From Hemerocallis citrina (Eukaryota > Streptophyta > Magnoliopsida > Asparagales > Asphodelaceae), in contig CM030359.1 of the NCBI GenBank assembly GCA_017893485.1, positions 29,330,430 through 29,394,429 of the forward strand: a stretch of DNA of 64,000 nucleotides, in the 5' to 3' direction. The notes below the pieces were generated by a model, which saw only the letters and a program-made list of their open reading frames with translations, did no database searches and was not told where the DNA came from. Each line of letters starts with the position of its first letter. Positions within the stretch are counted from its first letter, which is position 1. Positions 55,681 through 64,000 of this stretch are shown in pieces. The position numbers and the translations under genes were made by a program.

Positions 55681-55887
55681 TGTCACAGTACTTTTGTTAG
55701 AATTTATCATATACATATTCCTTTGTCTCATATGAGGACAACTGGAGGTATTTCCATGTATTCTGCCTATTTAGTGGTGAATTCTTTGTTGTATAGAGAT
55801 CATGAATTGCCTAACCACTTGGAGCTTCCATATGGATCCTTGTCTGCCTATTCCTATCAACAACAATTGATTGATGATATCAGGTGA
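55681..55887 (+). other. Possible exon remnant of unknown origin
   Basis: The plus strand is open over about 65 codons, with MRTTGGISMYSAYLVVNSLL, YRDHELPNHLELPYGSLSAY and SYQQQLIDDI, ending at a possible donor CAG|GTGATG (55880-55888). The composition looks coding, but I recognise no family and see no acceptor or neighbouring exon. Confidence 0.25.
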
Positions 55888-55892
55888 TGTGG

Positions 55893-56587
55893 GTAAATAA
55901 TCCAGCGCGATAAGAGCCGTCTGATCCCCTCAAAATCCACTCATCTCAGATCATCTCAGATCATCAGGCTTGAGAACCCAACGGGCCTTCTGCTGGTTCA
56001 GGCCCACAGAGAAACGGGACGTCAGGCTTTTATAGCTCCCAAAGCCAGGAGAGTTTTCACGGCAGGACGTCAGGCCAACCTCCCTCCTCCTTCTCGCAGT
56101 CTCGCGAACATGTAGGGGTCTCGGAGGCCACAAGCCAAGGGTCCGTCAGAACCTAGACCGAGCGCTTCACGCACGGTCGCAGATGACCTTCGCTACGACG
56201 TCGATCATCGACAGCCCATGGATGACCTCCGACACCAACTCAGCCGATCGAGGGTCGAAGCTACCTCCTCCAACCAGGTTCCAACCCACAACATTTATCC
56301 TTCCCGGAGTCGAGAATAGAGGCACTCCCCGAGAGGCCGTCCACCCCCACGCGGTTAAGACGAACAGGTCCCGGTCACGAGAGCTGAGCTCCGGAATTTT
56401 AGGAACGAGGTCCTCCAGGCCCTCCGAGGCGGCCCCATAATTGAGCGTCAAGGTGACAACTCACCAGGAAGAAGCCCGAGGCAGTGAGCCTCATGGCTCT
56501 ACTCAGCCGCCGAAACGGGATGGGTCGTTCTTTAGCGCCTCCAAGAAATGGAGAACCGCCTCGCTCAGATCGGCGAGGGCGGGTTAC
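55893..56587 (+). pseudogene. Tat gag N-terminal part
   Basis: Pieces in different frames such as DDLRYDVDHRQPMDDLRHQL and FRNEVLQALRGG, and the end ENRLAQIGEGG, resemble the variable gag start of Tat elements. The region is very GC-rich and has many shifts and stops. LTR-4 enters at 56588. Confidence 0.6.
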
Positions 56588-59500
56588 TGTAACACCCCGC
56601 AAAATAAAATGATTTATTTTGCATTATTTAAATAATATTAAATGGGTAAAGTTGACTATTTTTACTGTTTTCTTGAAATTTGCAATTTTGCACGTGCAAC
56701 ACGTGCAAAGTTAGAAAATTTTGAATTCTTAAAATTTTATTGTTAATAATTAATTTTCCTCATTTATATATGATATTTTAATTTTTCATATATATTTAAA
56801 TTAAATTTGGCTATTTTATGAATTTGTCAATTTTACACGTGCAAAACACGTGTAAATATTTTTGGATATGAAAGTCAGAAATTTCACTTGAAAATTTTAA
56901 TCCTTTATTGTAGATAATAATTTTTATTTTTCTAGATTTTTTTGAATAAGAAAAACCATGTTTGCAAATTTTTGAAAGTGAGGGGCTTTTTCCTAAAAAG
57001 ATGATTGGACCTCAAATAAATAACATAAATTCATTTTTGCCGCTATTAGGGCTAGCCAAGATTATTATTTGAAGACAAAATTAATTTCAAATTAATTAGA
57101 TTTGAATTGATGAAGATTTGAATAAAAATAGTATTTTTGCAAATATGAATTTTTAGTAGGGCTTCTGTGCAAAAGTGCACAAACCCTGAAAATCTTGGAT
57201 TTCGATCCACATATGGTGAGAAAGTATGGATTTTTATTTCTATACGTATTATTAAAGATTTTGGGTCAATGTATACATATTTGCAAATATTGTAATTTTG
57301 GGAGGCAAAAGTGCAAAATTGCTTCTGAGCTGGCTGTATTTATATAGCAGCATCTTTTCTTTCTTTGTTGTTTTGAACCTTGGAGTCTTTAGAGTTTTTT
57401 GATGGCTTGTTGATTTCCTTCCAATTTCGCTTAAGGAGGATTGAATCTTTTTTTTATTTCCTTCAACTTGGGACTTCTTCAAATTGAGGTAAGTAGTTAT
57501 TCAAATTTCCTTGTGTTTCCATGGTAGAATAGATTGATGTGCTAGGTTTTGGATGTGGATCTATTGAATGAATAGCATGCATTGTTGATTCCTATCATGA
57601 GATGAATGGAGAAAAACTGTTAATTAAAAATCGTTGGCATCATGAAATAAAAATCTAATTTTTATAGTTTGATGTTCACGTATATGGTGATCTTGTGTGA
57701 TGTAAAATATTATGGCATGATAGATCTATCTTAGATCTATGAAATTGGTTAAATAAATTTGTATGTATGTGTAGATATTTTAGATCTTAAATATTTGATT
57801 GATAATTTTTTTTAAAAAAAAATTGAACTTGATCATGAAATTGCTATTCATGCTTGAAGTTATGTTGGTGAATTAAATTTGGTGATGGGGATGGGTGCTA
57901 GGGTTTGAGGAGATCTAGTACAAGTTTGTAGATTTATGTATGGATGTATAATTGGAAAGAATATAAAGTTTTGGTTAAGTTTTGATTGGGTTTCAAATAT
58001 AGAAAGTTTCAGATTTTATTAAAAGCTAGATTTCAGAATTTAATTAAGTTGAAGCTTCTAAATTAATGATTTTGAACCCAGATTTTTATAGCATGATCTA
58101 TGATATGTGTTGTTCTTAAACAAATTTTTTCAGAATTAAATATTGAGTTTTAAATGTTCTGTTTTGAATAACAATATCATATAAATTACAGCTTTTATTA
58201 AAAAGGCTAATTTCTAGAATTAAATACGTTTAAGTATTTTAATTTGATGTTTTAAATCCCAGATTTTTATGGTAGATTCATTAATATGTACTGAGTTTAC
58301 AGTAATTTTTCTAGAATTTTTAATCTATATTTGATTGTATTGTTTTGATTAGCAATGTTGTATATGTTTCAGATTTTGATTAAAAAACGATTTTTCTAGA
58401 ACTTACTGAATGAATACCTTCTCAAATAAATTGTTTGAGTCCAGATTTTTATGCCGAGTTCTTTGATATGTGTTGGATTTAAATTATTTTTTTCCACAAT
58501 TTAATATCAAATTTAGAGTGTACTGTTTTGAAGAGCAAAACATATAACTTTCAGATTTTATTAAAAGTGTGAGTTTCAGTTTATTGATGATTTGAGGCTA
58601 CTATTTTCGTGCGAATGGCTTATAAATTTGGCAACGAATTCTAAGATTATGGAGTAAGTATAAACTCAAATTTTCAGAATTTTATTTTCACTTTTAAATG
58701 AACTGCTCTTAAGGATAAGGATGCTTAAGTTTCAGATTTTTTGGAAAAATGAGTTTTCAGTTTTTGGCATGTTTGAGTTGCAAATTTGAATGTATAAATC
58801 TATGTTTTTAGAGATTAAATTCTCAATTTTGAGGGGTTATATGTTTCAGTTTTGAAAGTTAATTATTTCAGAATTTTAATAGTTATTTTCAGTTTTAAAA
58901 ACGTGTAAATTTCAGATTTTTGGAAACTATAAAATTTCCGATTTTTTGGGATGAGATCTCATATATTAAGAGATTTATTTCAGTTGAGATTGAATGAATT
59001 TATAGTTGGATTAATTGAACTATATAGATGAATGGGAAGTGAGATTTAAAGGGTTGAGTTTAAAGAATTTTCGTAAGTTGAATTTGTTTCTATATATGAA
59101 AGAATATTTGTATTATTGAACCAAGTTAGGCTTTGATTTGTGAGTTAGGGTTGTGATGAGAACCCTATAAATATTGTTGCGGATTTCGAGTTGTGAGACT
59201 CTATAGGTTGAGTGGGACCCTAACATGCCGGCACATGAGATTTTTGTGGATGTTGACCAGTGGAGCCTTGTTGTTGAATTAGTTAAGTCCGGCAGGGTAC
59301 ACCAACTCTAGGAAGGCTATGATTTAATTAATAAAATAAACATAAGGACAGACACAAGTGGAGATGTGATAGATCTTGGGAAACGTAGGTAGGGGGCCCT
59401 GTATAGTGGACGGACGAGATTCGGGACTATAGACGTAGTTGGGCGGTTTGATTCCGAAGGCTACGATTATCATTGTCATCTCCCGGGTTCGCACGTTGAG

Positions 59501-60314
59501 GGTCTTTTACAGTTGAGCGGTTTTATTCCGAAGGCTGGGACCTATTCGTGGAATTTTCGGCATAAAATGTTCAGGGCGACGCTTACATGATGCTTGCGCG
59601 ATGAGGGTGCTAGTCTGGCGAGTAGATACCCGGACGTAGGCATATTCGCGGAGTATCTGGATCTTGTTTCTATCACTGTAGTAGGTTAGTTGCATAACGA
59701 GAGATTAAACGCTATAAAGTGAGAACGATAAGGACTTGCACCGGACCTATGTAGTATGAGATGCATAGCATTCGACAAGTATGCATTAGAAGTCAGCATA
59801 TACATTTGTGTTTTCTTGACTTGGTTTTATGTATGCTTGCATCTTGTTTTCATTCCATACACTCGACACTTAGCCTAGTTCCACTTGTTGATTTATGATT
59901 TTATTCTTTATTTTTTCATTTAAGTTTCCTTTGAATATTACTCGCACTGTTATGGCTAACCCCTGTAGTTTGGGGGTTAAAAGCATCTCTAGTCCCATAT
60001 TTCACAGGTAGGTACCATTAGCATGGAACTGAGAGCATGTGGTAAAATATTTAATGTTTATGCATATTTTGTAAAAGAAATGATTGTCAAGAGAAAATTG
60101 TATTTATGGTGCTTTTAAATATCATTGTGTTGTAAAAAGAATTCTAATTTAAAGTGTTTAACTTCTGTTGTGTTGTTGTAAAGAGAGTTAATGAAATGAA
60201 AAGTTTTAATTTTTCTTGTATTTGGATACTGTGTTTATAATTATAATTGAAGTCGATTCTGGAAATTGTGCCACTTATTTCTGATTTTATTTATTGAAAA
60301 TTCGGGGCGCTACA
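56588..60314 (+). mobile_element. LTR-4: 3.7-kb solo-LTR-like element in the Tat gag
   Basis: It opens TGTAACACCCCGC and ends CGGGGCGCTACA, with a perfect duplication GTTAC at 56583-56587 and 60315-60319. It is non-coding and AT-rich. The last 1.1 kb is related to LTR-3, including CCTATGTAGTATGAGATGC at 59746-59764 and a GTTATGGCTAACCCC block. The first part shares CACGTGCAAAACACG motifs with LTR-2. Confidence 0.88.
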
Positions 60315-60319
60315 GTTAC

Positions 60320-61000
60320 AACCCAACAGGGGACAGTAGCCTAGCCGACCCCCGTTCTCGCCTCAATTCTCCACGTTGAAATTCCAAAGAATTTCAGACC
60401 GCCTCAGTTCAAGACGTACAAGAGAGAGTACGATCCTGCTGATCACATAAAAGGGTTCAAAACCCTCATGATGATTCACAGCGCCTTGGATTCTCTCCTC
60501 TGCCACGCATTCCCAGCCACTCTGCGTGTTTCGGCACGGGAGTGGTTTTCGAAGCACGTCCCCGGCTCGATTTTTTTATTCGATCAGCTCGAGCCAAACT
60601 TCCTTCTCACTTCGTGACTAGCCGCAAGGTCGAGAAAACAAGCGCCTCCCTCATGGACCTCAAGAAGAAAGAAGGGGAGTCACTTCGGGACTTCGTGCGA
60701 AGATTCACCACCGGGGCTAGGGCGGTCTCTTCTCTCGACGCTGACGTCACGTCCGCGGCCTTCTGGCACAATGTTCACCACAGCCAGCTTAAGGCATCCC
60801 TGGCGAACCGCCCGTTGATTTTCCCGACCTCCTCAACAGGGACGAAAAGTATATCTGAGCCGAGAAGGCTCTGCACCCAGAAGGCCAGAAAGAAACCGCA
60901 ACCAAGGGGAAGAGAAAAACTGATGACTCCGAGCCTACGAAGAAGGCCCTAAAAGACACATTTGGTCAGAAACGACCACCTCCATTCCCCCGCTTTGAGA
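60320..61000 (+). pseudogene. Tat gag core
   Basis: YDPADHIKGFKTLMMIHSAL, then CHAFPATLRVSAREWFSKHV and, in the next frame, TSRKVEKTSASLMDLKKKEG and ESLRDFVRRFTTGARAVSSL form a standard Tat Retrotrans_gag domain. It is broken by frameshifts near 60560 and 60830. Confidence 0.88.
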
Positions 61001-61460
61001 GGTTCACTCCACTAACTCAGAGCGTGCAGCAATCCTCATGCAAAATAGAGGATAAGGACATCATCCGCCGTCCTCCCCGATCGAGCAACAAGAAGAAGAT
61101 GGACAGGAAATTCTATTGTCGGTTCATCGGGACCACGGACACGAAACCGACAATTGTCGGGCCCTCAAAGACGAGATTGCAGCCCTCATCCAGAGGGGGT
61201 ACCTAAGGGAGTTCACCCGAGCTAACCCGAGGGACCCGAGATCTTTGCCTCCTCCCCAAACAGCCAACAAGCGTCCGGAGCCCGAGCCTGAGCCCGAAGA
61301 AGCTGTGGGGCCGGCCATTCTTCACTGTGTCCATTGGTGGACCCATGAGGGGAAGTCGAACACCTCCCGTAAAACCTTCGTACAAGAGGACAACTTTCCG
61401 CCTCCCAGGGTGCAAAAATTGGCGGTCCCATTCTCCGCGAAAGATCTGAAAGGCGTCTGA
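61001..61460 (+). pseudogene. Tat gag C-terminus with HDH-type knuckle
   Basis: The segment reads KFYCRFHRDHGHETDNC, then RALKDEIAALIQRGYLREF, the CxxH...GHxxxxC motif and basic helix typical of Tat gag. It ends at a TGA at 61458-61460. Confidence 0.85.
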
Positions 61461-61478
61461 CTGCCTCATTGCCACGCC

Positions 61479-61925
61479 TTGATAGTCAGCCTCGGAATGG
61501 TCAATCACGAGATCCACCGCATCCTCGTTGACTACGGAAGCTCAGTCAATATCATGTTCCTGACCGCGTTCAAAAAGCTCAAGCTCTTTCGCGAGAGGAT
61601 GAAACCGGCCAGTTACACACTCCACGGGTTCTCCGACGTTCCAGTCCAAATTGAGGGAGTCGTCACACTTGATATAATAGCCGATACGGTCCCGATCATC
61701 CAGACGGAAGCAATGGACTTCATGGTGGTCGACGTTAAGTTTGCGCATAATGCCATCCTTGGTAGACCCAGTCTCTGCTCCCTCCAGGCGGTGCCCTTCG
61801 CCTATCACCTAAAGATGAAATTCCCTACCGACCTCGGGGTCAGCATTGTTTGGGGCAACCAGGAGTCTGTACATTCATGCTACATGGCCGCGTGGAGGGC
61901 GGAGTTTTTCCCCTCGACGCAGTAG
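61479..61925 (+). pseudogene. Tat protease
   Basis: The open frame of 148 residues has HRILVDYGSSVNIMFLTAF; the active site D-T/G-G-S is D-Y-G-S here. VVDVKFAHNAILGRPSLCSL follows, matching the YNAILGRP motif of Tat proteases. The active-site change suggests inactivity. Confidence 0.85.
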
Positions 61926-62700
61926 AGCTCCCATCTGATAGGAGTCAGCTCGGCTCGAAACCCGTCAACAAAGTGGAGGTCCCCTTCTTCGGGGATGACA
62001 AATCTAAATGGTTCCGAGTGAGCTTGTCTGTCGCTCCAGATCTAAAGCTGGCCATCATTGACTGCATCCGCCAGAACTCCGACTTCTTTGCATGGACGCC
62101 CTCGAACATGCCGGGGATTTCGAAGAACACCATCATGCACAAACTGAGTATCCACCCGGGCTCAAGACCAGTCCAGTAGAAGCGCCGCAAGTTCTCTCCC
62201 GACCAGCAACAGACGGTAAACGGAGAAAAAGACAAGCTCCTCTCGGTTCGGTTCGGTTCATACAGGAGGTCAACTACCCAGAGTGGTTGACAAACGTCGT
62301 GATGATGAAGAAACCGAACGAGAAGTGGAGGATCTGCATAGACTTCACCGACCTTAACAAGACATGTCCTAAAAATCTGTTTTCCTTCTCGAGCATCGAC
62401 GCCCTAAATGATGCAACCTCCGGTCACGAGCTGCTAAGCTTCATGGACGCGTTTTCCGGCTACAATCAAATCAGAATGTTCCCTCCGGACATCGCCAAGA
62501 CAGCCTTCGTTACCGACCAAGGCCTCTACTGCTACCGGGTCATGCCCTTCGGGCTAAAGAACACCAGGGCCACATACCAAAAGCTCGTCAATCGGGACTT
62601 CAAAGAGCAGATAGGTCAGAACATGGAGATCTACGTGGATGATATGCTCGTCAAAAGTCGCAGAAGGTAGGATCACGTCTGTGATCTCGAGGAGGCTTTC
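61926..62700 (+). pseudogene. Tat reverse transcriptase
   Basis: Motifs are FIQEVNYPEWLTNVVMMKKP, EKWRICIDFTDLNKTCPK, FMDAFSGYNQIRMFPPD, KTAFVTDQGLYCYRVMPFGL and MEIYVDDMLVKSRR, the last with an intact Y-V-D-D. A shift at about 62092 and a stop at 62668-62670 bound it. It is one of the better-preserved catalytic domains in the window. Confidence 0.92.
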
Positions 62701-63470
62701 GGGGTCCTCGGTCCCACAATATGAGACCCAACCCCTCCAAATGCACATTCGGTGTCTCATCGGGAAAGTTTTTCGGATTCGTGGTCAGCCATCAAGGCAT
62801 TGAGGCGAACCCCGAAAAGATTCAGGCCATACTTGACATGGCCCCTCCAAGAAACGTCAAGGAAGTCCAACGCCTCACAAGTTGACAGGCGGCCATCGGC
62901 CGTTTCCTCTTTAAGTCCGGAGAGAAGTCGCTCCCGTTCTTCAAAGCTCTCCTGGAGGCGAAAAGCTTCGAGTAGGGAGACCCCTAACAATAGGCATTCG
63001 ACCAGTTTAAGTCCTACCTAGCTAACCCCATGCTCCTTAGCAAAGCAGAGCCGGGCGAGTCCCTCTTTCTTTATCTAGTTGCGTCGGAACATGCGTTCAG
63101 CGCTGTATTGGTCAGGGAGTAGGACAGGGTCCAAAAGCCTCTCCAATATGTCAGCAAAGTCCTGCACGACGCTGAACTCCGATACACTAGGATGGAAAAG
63201 GTCGCATATGCAATGGTGATGGCCGCTTGGAAACTTCGACGGTACTTTCAAGCTTACTCAATCCAAGTCCTTACGGACCAGCCCCTCAAGACGGTCCTCA
63301 ACAAACCAGAGAATTTCGGCCACTTGATCAAGTGGTGGTCAGTCGAGCTGAGCCAGCACAACATCAGCTATCAACCTCGGATAGCCATCAAAGGGCAAAC
63401 CCTCGCAGAATTCATCACGGAATGTACCATTCTCGAAGCATTTGAAGCCCGAGAAGATGAACCAGTGTGG
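62701..63470 (+). pseudogene. Tat first RNase H and connection
   Basis: The frame reads FFGFVVSHQGIEANPEKIQA, EVQRLTS, a TGA, then AAIGRFLFKSGEKSLPFFKA, LFLYLVASEHAFSAVLVRE and VSKVLHDAELRYTRMEK. It is a Ty3-type RNase H in which the catalytic aspartate position (LYLVAS) is altered. Four stops occur (for example 62882-62884 and 63118-63123). Confidence 0.85.
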
Positions 63471-64000
63471 GAGATCTATGTCGACGGGTCATCTTGCGAG
63501 GGTGGAAGCAGAGCTGGCATCATACTCAGGGGCCCCGAGAACTTCATCCTCCAGTACTCCCTGTGTTTCAACTTTCAGGTCTCTAACAACGAGGCGGAAT
63601 ACGAAGCCATGATCACCGAACTCATGCTGACCCACAAGGCAGGGGCAAGACGAATGCGGGCCCTCAGCGACTCTCAGCTCGTGGTCAATCAAATTACCGA
63701 GGATTACGAAACCCGAGACGCCCGGATGATCCAATACCTGGCCCGCGTTAGGCAACTATTAACAGTCTTCGAAGGCGCCGCTGTCGAGCGCATCTCGATG
63801 GAGCAAAATGTCCAGGTCGATGCCTTGTCCAAGCTCGCCTCATCGTCCTTTGAGGGCCTAGATAACACTGTCCTCCTTGAAATCCTCCTCAAGCCTGGCA
63901 TAGAGAACCCTGAGGTCCTTTGCATCAACCCGGGCATCCAAGCGAGCACTTGGATGGATCCCGTCCAAAAGTTTTTGACAAATGGCGAACTCCCACTAGA
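63471..64000 (+). pseudogene. Tat second (archaeal-type) RNase H
   Basis: From 63471 the frame is open to the window edge: WEIYVDGSSCEGGSRAGIIL, SNNEAEYEAMITEL, RALSDSQLVVNQITEDYETR and SMEQNVQVDALSKLASS. YVDGSS, NNEAEYEA and SDSQLV are the catalytic blocks of an archaeal-type RNase H (RVT_3), an extra domain that marks the Tat lineage. Confidence 0.9.

Larger units (their letters stand above)
55893..64000 (+). mobile_element. Tat-lineage Ty3/gypsy element, split by LTR-4 and cut by the window edge
   Basis: A GC-rich region begins at about 55893 and encodes gag, protease, reverse transcriptase and two RNase H domains in order. The integrase and 3' LTR must lie beyond 64000. No 5' LTR is recognisable left of 55893, so the 5' end looks truncated. 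LTR-4 interrupts gag. The second, archaeal-type RNase H assigns it to the Tat group. Confidence 0.85.

Overview
The window is nuclear DNA from a flowering plant. Nearly everything recognisable is a transposable element of plant type: Ty1/copia elements whose primer site matches the initiator tRNA-Met, a chromodomain-type Ty3 element, a Tat-lineage Ty3 element with two RNase H domains, L1-type LINEs, a non-autonomous hAT element, mini-Helitrons and fold-back MITEs. I see no bacterial operons, CRISPR arrays, rRNA genes or convincing tRNA genes, and I cannot name the species. Almost every coding region is broken by stops or frameshifts, so this is old, probably silenced, repeat-rich intergenic DNA, with at most fragments of one or two host genes.

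Layout. 1-1411: 3' end of a LINE. 1903-3663: a non-autonomous hAT element with an 8-bp target duplication. 4019 to about 16300: Copia-1, split in its reverse transcriptase by a minus-strand LINE (LINE-2, 7391-13951). 16487-22755: Copia-A, a deleted copia with both LTRs, split by a 3.3-kb LTR-like element (LTR-1). 22756-23370: possible host sequence. 23371-28685: Copia-B. 28846-29617: mini-Helitron, MITE, mini-Helitron. 29940 to about 37580: LINE-3, split by Copia-C (30311-36972), which is split by LTR-2 (31817-35490), which holds a MITE (35084-35459). 38145-51883: a minus-strand chromovirus-type Ty3 element, inserted in a fold-back element and itself split by LTR-3 (43302-46901). 52340-53005: a second fold-back element. 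53445-55890: small duplicated fragments, a gag remnant and a diverged copia LTR. 55893-64000: a Tat-lineage Ty3 element running off the window, split by LTR-4 (56588-60314).

Three things stand out. (1) The chromovirus-type element has three intron-like interruptions (180, 83 and 127 bp), all GT-AG. Removing the two coding ones restores continuous gag and gag-protease reading. (2) Four 3.3-3.7 kb elements with TGTAAYACCCC-type starts, TG...CA ends, no coding capacity and perfect 5-bp target duplications each sit inside another retrotransposon. They look like solo LTRs of one Ty3 lineage, and two of them carry a conserved pair of tRNA-like modules. (3) Copia-A and Copia-C share the same loss of integrase, reverse transcriptase and RNase H, so they look like copies of a non-autonomous family moved in trans.
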